A DNA stretch of 64,000 nucleotides from Scolanthus callimorphus (Eukaryota > Cnidaria > Anthozoa > Actiniaria > Edwardsiidae), in assembly GCA_033964015.1 (NCBI GenBank), contig CM066913.1:18933854-18997853 (forward strand), given 5' to 3'. Numbering within the stretch: the first letter of the stretch is position 1; each line of letters starts with the position of its first letter. Under the pieces are notes generated by a model that did no database searches, was not told the origin of the DNA, and was given only the letters and a program-made list of their open reading frames with translations. Positions 53,241 to 62,857 of this stretch are shown here, one piece after another. The position numbers were made by a program, and so were the translations under genes.

Positions 53241-53914
53241 TGACTGGAAATGAAGGACCCATTATTTGAGAATGCCATGTGGGTCCTCTAGGCATTTTCA
53301 GAGATTATATATAGGGCACATGTCATGACAATTAACACTTGGCACAGAAACTTCAGACTCCGTTCTTGGCGCCATATTACTGATCAATCAAACAAAACGC
53401 TTGCCATGGATTCGGCACTTAAAGCACGGACGTGGTTCGTTGCCAATTGTTTTACAGCCACACAAAATCTGCTACATGATTGTCGCTTAGATCGGTGCCA
53501 GAGACAGGGATGTGAGAAGGATTGTTTGGGGAGTTTGCATTTTACGTTAAGGATGGGAGGGGGTACCGAAAGTGATTGTTCACTTAATACAAAATATTAC
53601 CTAAAACGTATTTGAATAAATTCGTAAATACATCTCTAAATTTGTATGTACTTATCCCTGAATTACAAGACTGTCGATTTTCATACAAAGTTTCATGTTT
53701 GATGAAAACTGTTCATCCCAACAGGATGTCAAAGACGCATTGTTGCAATCCGTTTCCATCCGGTCTGTAATAGATCCATGAAGCTTACAACCATGATCGC
53801 TTTGTAGTAAAAGGGCTATTTAACAAACCTAGACTAGTATTTTTGCTATCCATCAGTTCTTTGAATGTTTTTACATCACCAAAAGTGTGCTAACATCGTG
53901 ACACCGCTCCTTTA

Positions 53915-54639
53915 TTACGTACCTTTAGATTCATCTGGGGTACAGTCACGCGCAAGTCTATTCTCATCGACCCATTTAGTCCATTCCTTCCACAAATCGC
54001 ACTGTGTCAGTGTCTGCCTGTTGCCAATCACGATTAGTCCTCTGCGCGCGCGCGTCAGGAGAACATTCATTCGCTTCTCGTCGTCAAGGAAACCGACAAA
54101 TCCGTGCTCATTGCACCTCACGGCCGAGAACACTATGACGTCACGCTCTTGACCCTGAAATCCGTCGACGGTTCTGACGGAGACGCCTTGGAGCTGCTTC
54201 ATTTCTGATATTAACTTGAGTTGAGCTCTGTAGGGTGTTACGATTCCTATCTTGTCAACTGTCACGTCGTTTCCGTTCAATAGCTCGAGAACAACTTCGC
54301 AGACTCGTTGGGCCTCGAAGATGTTCTGCTTGGAAGACGCCTTGCACGACTCTTCTGCCAAGTTAGGCGTAGTCAGGAAAGCAACGGGTATGTCCTTGTT
54401 CGGCCAACTGAAACCTTCAGGTGCTTTTCTATCCTCTGCAGAGACACCGCTATTAAGCCTTCCCCCGTAGAATTGGTGTGAAGGAAACAAGGCTATGGCT
54501 GGATGCATTCTGTATTGAATGTCGAGCATGCGCACTGGAAAGCCTGCTTGCCGTAGCCGAGAGAACATGGAGGTTGAGAGTAGATTGGGACCCTTAGCAA
54601 GCTCACACAGCACCATGGGGGGCAACTGCTGGTCATCCC
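53915..54639 (-). CDS. Helicase exon d: motif III and RecA domain 2, stop codon
   Basis: It continues GDDQQLPPMVLCELAKGPNL, then LDIQYRMHPAIALFPS, TVDGFQGQERDVIVFSAVR and LLTRARRGLIVIGN, and ends at the stop at 53915-53917. The acceptor is TTTTCGTTGAAG. The two arginines after TRA include the arginine finger of SF1B enzymes. Confidence 0.9.
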
Positions 54640-57381
54640 CTTCAACGAAAATTACATGTATTTAGGAACTTAATGGGATCAAATTGTGCTTCGTGCCAAG
54701 TGACTGCCATTTTCCACTTGACATTTCCGAACGCCAAACCGCGGTTTGTTGGTCGGTATAGAGTTCGCAGAATTAGAATTAGTTCGCAGAATTGGTGGTC
54801 AAGTGGTGTGTTGTCGTCGACCGTCACATAAAGCAGTATGTGAATACAAAAGGACCGGTGCACGTTTGATAACAGAAGCAGCAGAATACTGATTTTGCAA
54901 AAGGGTGGAGCGTGATACTTCATGACGTCTTCATGACGTCGTCTTTGCAACAAAGATAAAGGGCTTCGCTGTTCATTCCTCGATACAACCTTCGAATCTT
55001 GTCAATGTTTGTGCAATTCTAGCTAATTCTGCGCATAACTTTATTTCTGATATATGCGCGTCGAATCGTACCTAAACCTAACACTTCATTGTATGGCCTC
55101 AACCCTAAACGCAACAATTGCAAAACGAAAATGTACAACTTACCAACTAAAACTAGCTTTTGACAGCCGCGCGAAAGAGCCACCAGGATAGTGGGCTCAG
55201 TAGCTTGTGAGGCTTCGTCAACCAGCACTTGTCGGAACTCTATCCCATCGAGCAGAGACGAGCCTGCACTGATACAAGTGGTGCACAGGACTTTGGAACT
55301 CTTCAGGATCCTTTTCGCTATCTTTTTGTCGATTCTTCCGCGATCTTTTTTGTCCAAAACCTGTTTCCGGTACTTGGATTCAAATGTTAGATGGTCTAGT
55401 TCTTTTGCTACTTTCCATCCTGAGCTCCCAAAACGTATGATCCATTCTTCATCTATTCCATGCTCCAAAAGCTTCTTCAAAAGATTATCGACACCCTCGT
55501 TTGTCTCAGCCACTAGAAGAATTGGGTCTGCGGTACTCAGCAGCCAGCGGTGCACAATCTCCGCGCATGTGACGGTCTTGCCAGAGCCAGGGGGTCCCTG
55601 GACAAGAGTAATGGCAGACGGGCTACACGTGGCATCTTGAACCGCATCGTTTTGGCTTTTGTTTCCTGAATCCCAAGGAATAAACGAAGGAGGAGGCAAC
55701 GTGGTTTCCTCTACATTTGTACTTGTCACACTCGCTCCCGTTGATGCTATGCGGTAGAATAAAAAAAACATTTAAAATTAGGAGATCGGACTACCTTCGG
55801 GGTACTTTTCGTTAAAATGGCATAATTTGACGACAAATCGTCCTATCTTGACAATTGATTACTCATTTTAAAGCGTATCTCGTTATGATTTTTTAAAGAA
55901 TTTATTTTTTCCATTTCTTTAAAAAATCCTAGCGGACACACAGAATTGGCTCTAAAATCGATTCTTTTTAAAATTTCAAAAATCCCCGACGCGATTTTTT
56001 AGTATAAATTTTACTGTGATGAGGTAAACCCAGTAACAAATCAACCCTCCTTGTGATGGACTCCTGACCCCTGTTATATAGTTACCACTTTGTGCATCCT
56101 CAGTAGCTGTTCCCCTTTCAGAGTGTAGTTCTGAACTAGAGAAGTCATTTATGAAGAAGCTGCCAACAATTCCTTCAAACAGAGCTTGTCCGCAAGACGT
56201 CATATCCTGGAACGCCTTCAACGCAGCAGTAATCCGTCGGTACCCTATAAGACTCGGGAACTTGTGTAGGCGCCACTCCCCTTTAATGATATCCTGCCTT
56301 GAACCATCAACCGCACTTGTAGGCCAAACAATACTGACAGTCAGGATTATCCCATTGATGGAAGTTATCTCAGCGACGTATTCGCGCCTTGAAATGCTCG
56401 ATCGGCTCAACGCGACGCCGTCTGCGGTCGAAACGAATGGCCTCCAGCCGTGATCAATAACGTAAACGTCATTTCTTCATCGCTAGCTGCCATGGCTCGG
56501 GCTTTAACACGGTCGTGCAGTTGGGTCGCGTTAGATGACAGGACGGCTTGTTTGATCTCTGCCAAGGACTCGAGTGCTGTCAGTGAGATCCAGTGAAGAA
56601 AGTACGGCAGGGCATTGGGATGAGAAGTGAAGCCCTCTAGTGGAATGTCGCCTGGAGGAAAGAAACATTAACTATAACTTATGTTATTTTAGGCGACGCC
56701 GTGCATTTGACATTAGGTATGGCTCTGTTGGAAAGTAGGGTGTGATCCTGAAAAAAGAGTCTTTCGTAAGTCACGACAACAGTGAACGTTGCAAAAGACG
56801 TGGTTGAGCGTGTAAAGCCAACTTTGGTTTTCATAAACAACCAAAGCCATTCCTAAAAATGTTTACTAACTGTTTTTGTGGTGTTTAACATTTGACTTTG
56901 TTTGTATTTGCTGTCTGTTTGGTTTTGCTTGTTGTTCAACTCGGTTTGACTTGTTTGGAGTTACCTGAGCGAGATGAGGCACCTTATTATTCCGGCTCTT
57001 TCGTCACTTCTGTCTAAAGCCGAATAAGAACCACATAGCAAACTGTGACGAGCCTAGAAATGCCTTAAACTTACCTTGGCGAATGACTTGAGCAATGCGA
57101 CAACCAGTGTCGTAGTCATTTCCAAGCAGTACTGCATCAATGATGTCGTAAAGCTGATCCACAGTGAACGTGACACTTCGTTTCCACAAGGACTCCAAGA
57201 ATCTCTTTACACGAGCTACAAGTGTAATGAGCACCTTCTCGCCAAGTACAACATCGATCTTGAATTCTTGTAGTCCGCTCAACAAGCAGATGAGAACATC
57301 GAGGTAATGTTTGGATGTCTGCAAGGGAAGGCTAGACCTCCAGAGAATAGACTCCAAATGACACGCTACTTGATGACTCTC
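53915..57381 (-). CDS. Upf1-like superfamily 1 RNA helicase (or C-terminal half of an RdRP-helicase fusion)
   Basis: Four exons on the minus strand: 57075-57381, 56086-56651, 55144-55746 and 53915-54639. They encode a helical region, a beta-rich region (RPFVSTADGVALSRSSISRR, then YVAEITSINGIILTVSIVWP), and a full SF1B helicase core. Helicase motifs seen are Q-like SQNDAVQDA, Walker A GPPGSGKT, VLVDEASQ (motif II), VGDDQQLPP (III), LDIQYRMHP (IV), TVDGFQGQERDVIVFSAVR (V) and LLTRARRGLIVIGN (VI). No start codon is found at the head of exon 57075-57381. The exon begins in the phase in which the RdRP exon would end if spliced, so the helicase may be the C-terminal part of the RdRP protein. One base is missing near 56440. 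Confidence 0.85.
55144..55746 (-). CDS. Helicase exon c: RecA domain 1, Walker A and DEAS
   Basis: It holds SQNDAVQDATCSPSAITLVQ, GPPGSGKTVTCAEIVHRW, a TNEGVDNLLKKL block (motif Ib) and VLVDEASQATEPTILVALSR. It ends KLVLVG with donor GTAAGT, phase 1. Both NTP-binding motifs look intact. Confidence 0.9.
56086..56651 (-). CDS. Helicase exon b (one base missing)
   Basis: It starts GDIPLEGFTSHPNALPYFLH, runs to EEMTFTLLITA, and after a one-base slip near 56440 continues WRPFVSTADGVALSRSSISR. The acceptor is TTTCCTCCAG and the donor GTAACT, phase 1. The second half is probably the OB-like barrel region that precedes SF1B cores. Confidence 0.75.
57075..57381 (-). CDS. Helicase exon a: helical region before the helicase core
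   Basis: It reads ESHQVACHLESILWRSSLPL then QTSKHYLDVLICLLSGLQEF and on to RIAQVIRQG. The acceptor is TATACCTTTTTAG and the donor GTAAGT, phase 0 in and 1 out. There is no Met near the start, so an upstream exon must exist. Confidence 0.78.
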
Positions 57382-57506
57382 CTAAAAAGGTATAAATAAC
57401 TTTAGCTTTCCAATTAATTTAACTATCTCTGTATGAGCATAATTTCAATGTTCAAAAGTTGACGCATTGGTAGGTCCATCTTTTTACTAATTTGTTAAGT
57501 GCTTAG

Positions 57507-57619
57507 ACATGTCGCAGATCATGCTCCAGTTCCAAGCGCTGCCTCAGTATGCTAAAACATCCCTCGGCGCAAGGGTGACCCTTGGACAGCTCCCATTGGA
57601 TCATCGAGCATGGTTACAG
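57507..57619. other. Exon-like segment open on both strands between RdRP and helicase
   Basis: On the plus strand it has a strong acceptor (TTACTAAT branch-like site, then GTGCTTAG), an open frame MSQIMLQFQALPQYAKTSLG and a strong donor CAG|GTAAGA. On the minus strand 57509-57604 reads MIQWELSKGHPCAEGCFSIL then RQRLELEHDLRH, which would join helicase exon a in phase, but its donor CAT|GTCTAA is poor. One reading is a shadow of the other. The minus reading would give the helicase its own start codon. Confidence 0.4.
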
Positions 57620-57875
57620 GTAAGACCTAACGTTTGATACCAATATGGACCTACCTAGATACATCCAACTATTCGTGTAGTTTGCGTACGGAAACACGGT
57701 CAGGCGTACTTCGCCATCAACGCAAAAGCCTGATTGCAAGCTGACACTGGTCTCAGTTGGATGGATCCGGGCTACAAGCTGCCAGTCTAGTATGCGCGCT
57801 CGTTGTGGGTTTGCGGACAGTATCTAGGGAGGTGAAATATACTGGCACATCTAGAACTTTTATGAAAGAAATTTA

Positions 57876-60770
57876 TCAAACCTGCTCATCCGATAGCGTC
57901 ATCATTTGGTCGTGCATCTCATCCAAATGGGTGCCTTGTAGGTGCCCCTTCTCCAGCAGTTCATGCACTGTTGAGAAAATTCTCTCTAGATCGCTGATCA
58001 GTTCTTCGGGATCACATTGTAGACTCGGGAAATCACCTTGACGCGTGACGAATTCTTGCTGCTCTACATTCTCTCTTGTGGTGGCATTCTGGCAAAGTTC
58101 ATTCGCATCGGAATCCTCCCAATTCATAACAGGCTGCTGGGGTGCCATCTTCTGGATTTTCTGTCCAGGGTCGGAATGATCATACACGCAGAAAACCTCC
58201 ATCTGCAGAAATTGCTCTCTTCTGAGGCGGGTTTGATAATCACGGGGCAGCGATGACTTGAATCGATCAAGAGCAACGCTCATGATAGGAGCGCGAGTGT
58301 TTTCATCTTGCCGGAGACAGATAAAGGTATTCTGCTTCTTTCCTGTGTAGATGTCAAGGCGTCTTCCTTCCAAGGCGAAGCTATAACCTTTCTTCATATC
58401 CAAAACATGCCTGTCTCCCGAGTGAACATCCACCGCAACAAACGCTTGAGCCGTGTGATCTTCATCTATCAGAGTCAATACTTCAGATGGGTTCAAAGGA
58501 ACAGACATAGCCAAGGAAATCGTCCATTGTATTCCACCAAGCTGAAAGCTAAACACCAACAGCTTTTCAAGAGGAGAGGTTAAAATATTTTGAAGTACGT
58601 TCCATGACATTTCGCCGCCTTCCGTCCTGTAGACAAGACGCCAAAGCCTCTCGTGTCCTCTGTCGAGCTTGAACGTTTCGATATCTTCTTTCAAAAGAAT
58701 TTGTGATCGGCGTAGAGGATGAAGAAGTGACCTGATGTCAGTGCTTGGGATGTCGGCTGGTAACAATCTGAGCTGTTCTTTACTAAATTTAGTGAAGTCG
58801 ATATAACGTATGTAACGGTCAATATCCTGGCCAATATGCTGGCACCAAATATAGAGGAGTCTAAAAAGGCGATATTCACTTAGCCGTGATTCTTGGTTGC
58901 GGATGAGGGCAAGTATGTCTTCTTCATCAAACGAAGCCACATTTCCTAGCATCGCATTTTCTACTGCTTGATCGCTCTCGAATATCTTTGCTCTTTGGTA
59001 AAGCTTCTGCCAAACGAACTTGTCGCTGTTCTCATCCTTCAGAGGGGCTTCCAATATGCTTGGAGGGATGTGTACTCTTTCGCCTGTCTTGGCCGCGTCA
59101 ATGGCGCGCGAAAAGAGAGCCGCGACCATCTTGCATTGCGTGGAATTGATGCCTTCAGCATCCGCCCATCGGTCAAACAAAGCATCGAGCTTGCTTACAG
59201 TGGAGTTGTTGTACCTTGCAAAGTGTTTCAAGAAGTCCTCTCTAGTGGGACTGCTCCGTTTGATGGGTTTTGCTGCTGGGTACTGGCAAGGAGCTTCTTC
59301 TTTTGCTGGAACGAGATCCTCATCCCAGCAAACGAAGAACTTGTCACCATCAAGATCACTTCCGGCGATCTCGTCTGCGTGAGGCCTTCGTCCTTCTGTT
59401 GGAAAAACAACGCAGTCTACTAGATGGTGACACCCAGGAACGTCAGCGCAACGCACAATGCGAACGTCTCCTGGATGGTAACAAGGGTTTTTGGCAACCA
59501 CCACGCGCATGTCATTCAAAATTGTCGGCTGACCACGAACTGTGGGCTGGAAGAATACTGTATGGGGCATTAGTGTCCCGGATGGATCACAAACGCCATA
59601 AACATTTCTGGACTTTTCTATGGGAATCTTCAGCTTTTGGACAGCAGATTTCCTGGCCTTATGTAGAGGATTTGGGTTTGATTGTTGAGGTTCTCGAACC
59701 CGGTTGCGAAAATGTTCAAGCGATCGTTTCATCTTCGCGTCTATTTGTCCTGTCTTCAACAATTTCTCTGCCAATTCAAATTCCCCGTTGACGCACAAAT
59801 ACTTAATAGCAACGTCATGGTTTGTTGTGACTTCCTGTAGCTCCTTGAAATACTCCTCTTGCTTTTGTAGAAAAGCCTTGTCAGGAACGCCAAGCGCTGA
59901 TAAAAGCATAATGTACTGTTTGTTCAAAGAGCCGAATTCGTTTGGTTTCGAGAATCCCTTGTCGACAATCCCAAGTGGATGCGGTCCTAGACACATCCAC
60001 TTAAACTTCTCCATTGAAGGACGGATTTGGAGTCCTCCTTCCAAGCTGGGATTATGGCATAAAACTCCTTTGCAACCTTTAAGGCGAATTTGAAACACAG
60101 AGGGAATCCCTGGTGACTTAATACCTTGGTATACAGTTTCAATGTTCAAGCTTTCTGTGACCTGTTTGGCCAACTCTGTTGATAAAAAACCGCACCCATC
60201 AGTGAAGTTGTATTTCTCTTTCTCGATGTCGTCCTCAACACTTATCTGTTCCTCGGGAACATAGCATGTGGCCTTAGCAGTCGAGAACAATAAACCGATT
60301 CTAGCAGCTCGCTTGGCGACATCCTGTATCCTTTCAAATTCTCCGAAATGTTTCAAGATGTCTGCTACACTCCCTTCCTTCTCATTGTACAGAACGCAGG
60401 TTCTTTCACGGAGCTGACTGGCGCTATGACCAAAGAACACGTACCGTTCTTGTGTCGACTGACTGTATCTAAGTGTGACGCCATTCTTTAGGAACTTCAA
60501 AACTGCTTCGAAAGGAGATGTGGGACTGAAGTGAACGGTTAGGAAGTTCGATGGGTTATAGTTGCGATATAAAGGACACATGCTGTTTTGCGAGTCTTCT
60601 CGAACTTCAACTTTAAAGTCATTCCACTTGTAATCTTTATCCTCTCGTCTTGTGACTTCAACTGCAATGTTTTTCACAATGACCTTGTCGACACTAACGA
60701 CTTTCTTTTTCTGTGTGAAACGAACTAAGGGGCGCCCTTCTCCGTCGTCTTCGATAGCCGTCCAACCCAT
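57876..60770 (-). CDS. Eukaryotic cellular RNA-dependent RNA polymerase (RdRP)
   Basis: Cellular RdRPs copy RNA templates into RNA to make or amplify small-RNA precursors in RNA interference. This one is 964 residues in one exon, with no frame break. Landmarks are FTDGCGFLSTELAKQV, PSVFQIRLKGCKGVLCHNPS, LQIRPSMEKF, YGVCDPSGTLMPHTVFFQPT and GDVRIVRCADVPGCHHLVDC. The catalytic block is EIAGSDLDGDKFFVCWDEDL, with all three aspartates of DxDGD present. The start is the ATG at 60770; an acceptor-like GTTGGCAG lies at 60790, so a 5' non-coding exon is likely upstream. The C-terminal 80 residues are a charged linker ending QMMTLSDEQV. The last codons GAG CAG GTT TGA can also be read as a donor (CAG|GTTTGA). 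The protein is homologous to QDE-1/RDR/EGO-1 enzymes. Confidence 0.93.
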   Translation of the reverse strand: MGWTAIEDDGEGRPLVRFTQKKKVVSVDKVIVKNIAVEVTRREDKDYKWNDFKVEVREDSQNSMCPLYRNYNPSNFLTVHFSPTSPFEAVLKFLKNGVTLRYSQSTQERYVFFGHSASQLRERTCVLYNEKEGSVADILKHFGEFERIQDVAKRAARIGLLFSTAKATCYVPEEQISVEDDIEKEKYNFTDGCGFLSTELAKQVTESLNIETVYQGIKSPGIPSVFQIRLKGCKGVLCHNPSLEGGLQIRPSMEKFKWMCLGPHPLGIVDKGFSKPNEFGSLNKQYIMLLSALGVPDKAFLQKQEEYFKELQEVTTNHDVAIKYLCVNGEFELAEKLLKTGQIDAKMKRSLEHFRNRVREPQQSNPNPLHKARKSAVQKLKIPIEKSRNVYGVCDPSGTLMPHTVFFQPTVRGQPTILNDMRVVVAKNPCYHPGDVRIVRCADVPGCHHLVDCVVFPTEGRRPHADEIAGSDLDGDKFFVCWDEDLVPAKEEAPCQYPAAKPIKRSSPTREDFLKHFARYNNSTVSKLDALFDRWADAEGINSTQCKMVAALFSRAIDAAKTGERVHIPPSILEAPLKDENSDKFVWQKLYQRAKIFESDQAVENAMLGNVASFDEEDILALIRNQESRLSEYRLFRLLYIWCQHIGQDIDRYIRYIDFTKFSKEQLRLLPADIPSTDIRSLLHPLRRSQILLKEDIETFKLDRGHERLWRLVYRTEGGEMSWNVLQNILTSPLEKLLVFSFQLGGIQWTISLAMSVPLNPSEVLTLIDEDHTAQAFVAVDVHSGDRHVLDMKKGYSFALEGRRLDIYTGKKQNTFICLRQDENTRAPIMSVALDRFKSSLPRDYQTRLRREQFLQMEVFCVYDHSDPGQKIQKMAPQQPVMNWEDSDANELCQNATTRENVEQQEFVTRQGDFPSLQCDPEELISDLERIFSTVHELLEKGHLQGTHLDEMHDQMMTLSDEQV

Positions 60771-60789
60771 GTCACGCAATCTTGAGTGC

Positions 60790-62504
60790 CTGCCAACGTC
60801 CAACAGTAATGGAACAATCAGTAAGTTACATTCGGCAGGGGCGGATCTAGGGGTGGTGCAGAGGGTGACTTTTCAACCCCCTTTTAAAATAAATTTCTTG
60901 CGTATATCCTTTTCTCTTCACCACATTTTTCTTGTATGTCTGCTTTAAGCTTTGTAATAGTCACCCCCCTTGAAAATAAGAGGGAAAACGCTTGGCTATT
61001 CAGGCTGTCACCCGTTCTCCCTGTAATTAAGTGTTATTTGGAGCGCGCAGCGTTATGATTTAAAATGGCTTGTTCCATCATTGGAAGGGGAAACGTACGG
61101 GGCGTTTACAATATGTTTGCCCTCGTTGAGAACAAAACACATGTATTTTTAACGGCATTCACGGGATAATTGTTTTAGCCTTTTGTTACGTCATTGACTC
61201 CCCTACTTTTACGCTCTTCGGCGTCGCATCGCAGGATTTCTCAAATCTAGTACTGGCCAAGCTCATATGCAGTAAACAGTGAAGTACTTAAACCAAGGTC
61301 CCGCCAAAAATTTGCAGGCCCTTGCCTGCAGGTCTATAGTTTGCGTATGACATTGCCTAAGAGACAGCACTTAGACCCGCCAACAACTTCCAAAATTCAA
61401 AACTCTGGTTTCCTCGCATAACCCGCAAGGTTTGGACGTTCCAGCCACCTTTGCAAGGAAAAATAAACGGGAAAGAACTACAATCGTAAGGACCTCCGAG
61501 GATGACACCTCGACGAGGCTCACTCGTCTCTGTTTATTGTTTGTTTTCGATATGAAACGTATCTAGATTCGCTGAAAAATATCAAAATAGCGTTGTTTTC
61601 CCAATTCACCCTTGGTGATATAGAAAATAGGCTTCTTTAGTAATTCTTTTCAAGCGGTTTTAAAATCAACTTACTATTTCTGCGAAGGGCTATCCAACGC
61701 TGATATGATTTCCGCGTAAATATGCTTAGTCACCACTTTCTACAAAGCGGAAGTGCCAAAGGAAACTGACAGCTCTTCTTGAACCCGAATTACATCAGCG
61801 AAAGACCGAGGTCGTACTCAACACATTCAAATCAGTTCAAAGTCACTAAAGCTCAAAGCAACAAGAGGACTTTGTTGTATAGACTGCCATCCAGCCAGAA
61901 ATTTCACTTTCACCAATCTTCTTCTAAGAATTTCTTGGTTGGTTCGATCGACTGAATTCCCAGAAATCAAGTGGCGGCTCTTTGTTATTTTCAAAATAAT
62001 TGTAGAGAGGGAGGAGTGGGTTGGAGGAGATAGATCAAATGAGGTCAAACAAATGCCTTGTCAAACCTTGTGGACAATATTTGTTTGAGTTATACCTTCA
62101 ATACAGAGCTAAACCACTAAACGCTTCCATAACACGAGCGAGGGAGAAAACAAGCTTATTTTCTCTTCCCTTGAGAAAAATCCTTTCCGGGTAGGAGTAG
62201 TGGGTAATTATGCACCATAAACTAATTATTCAAATCACTCAGCCGACGGAGTGCTTTTTATAGAACTGAAAGATGAAAACCAAGCTGGCCGGTGTACTCC
62301 GATACGAGAGGGAAACCTTCATGTGACTTTTCCTTATTTTAGTTTTTTCCTACGGACCATAGGACATATAAGCCGCTAAGAAGAATTAATCTTTAATATT
62401 TCACCTCGCTGAAAATAGTATAGCCATATTATATAGCCATACAATTGCGGCGAGAAGAAACGAAAACCCGAAGAGGAAATTCTCTCAGTCGCTATTTTCA
62501 CAGA
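60790..62504. other. Divergent region upstream of RdRP and the AAA_28 gene
   Basis: A candidate 5' non-coding exon of the RdRP gene ends at the donor GTAAGTT at 61669-61675 (minus strand). The RdRP and the ATPase gene are head to head with roughly 0.6-0.8 kb between likely starts, so a shared promoter is possible. A GGCGGATCTAGGGG repeat motif is at about 60840. No other gene was seen. Confidence 0.45.
61676..61830 (-). other. Candidate 5' non-coding exon of the RdRP gene
   Basis: The donor AATA|GTAAGTT on the minus strand and the acceptor at 60790 would remove an 880-bp intron just upstream of the RdRP ATG. The 5' edge is unknown. Support is from splice consensus only. Confidence 0.35.
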
Positions 62505-62857
62505 ATGCTTCGCGTGTTTATCTGCGGCGCACACAGTACTGGCAAAACTACATTAGTCAATGAAGTCGGAAGCGAACTGAACATTCATGTTGAAACTGAA
62601 GTCGCCAGGAAAGTAATCAAGGATTTAAATTTACGCCGGGAAGACTTTGACCCGAAAATAAACCCAGGGAAGTTCGAGGAACTCCAAGAAAAGATTATAG
62701 AGGCTCAGAGTGAGGCCGAGGACCGCAATGCGAGGAATGGTAGATCGTATATCGCCGATAGAGGAATCGATCCGCTAGTTTATGCACTACTTTACTTGGG
62801 AGAAGAAAGCATGAAGCGGCTTCTAGATTTACCGGCTTGTAAAGGAAGCATAGACAG
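62505..62857 (+). CDS. AAA_28 / NadR-like P-loop ATPase, first coding exon
   Basis: The ATG at 62505 opens MLRVFICGAHSTGKTTLVNE with a Walker A (GAHSTGKTT) directly at the N-terminus, typical of the AAA_28 (NadR/Ttd14-like) family of nucleotide-binding proteins. It continues VGSELNIHVETEVARKVIKD, GKFEELQEKIIEAQSEAEDR and YIADRGIDPLVYALLYLG, where ADRGIDPLVYA fits the family's DRxxxDxxxY motif. The donor is GTGAGC in phase 2 after GSID. I did not find the next exon before the right edge. In-frame codons upstream of the ATG contain no other Met. Function in this organism is unknown. Confidence 0.75.

Larger units (their letters stand above)
49727..53914. other. Intergenic region between convergent MAST and RdRP/helicase genes
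   Basis: MAST ends on the left and the helicase ends on the right, so this is a tail-to-tail region. It contains two foldback elements (51831 and 52972) and two minus-strand open frames of doubtful value (51022 and 52464). AATAAA-type signals near 51366 could serve a transcript, but none is close to the MAST stop. Confidence 0.55.

Noticed and set aside
53865..55640. Plus-strand frames across the helicase exons
   Set aside because: Antisense shadows; the minus strand has all SF1 helicase motifs.
57757..60093. Several plus-strand frames of 70-170 codons
   Set aside because: Antisense shadows of the intact RdRP exon.
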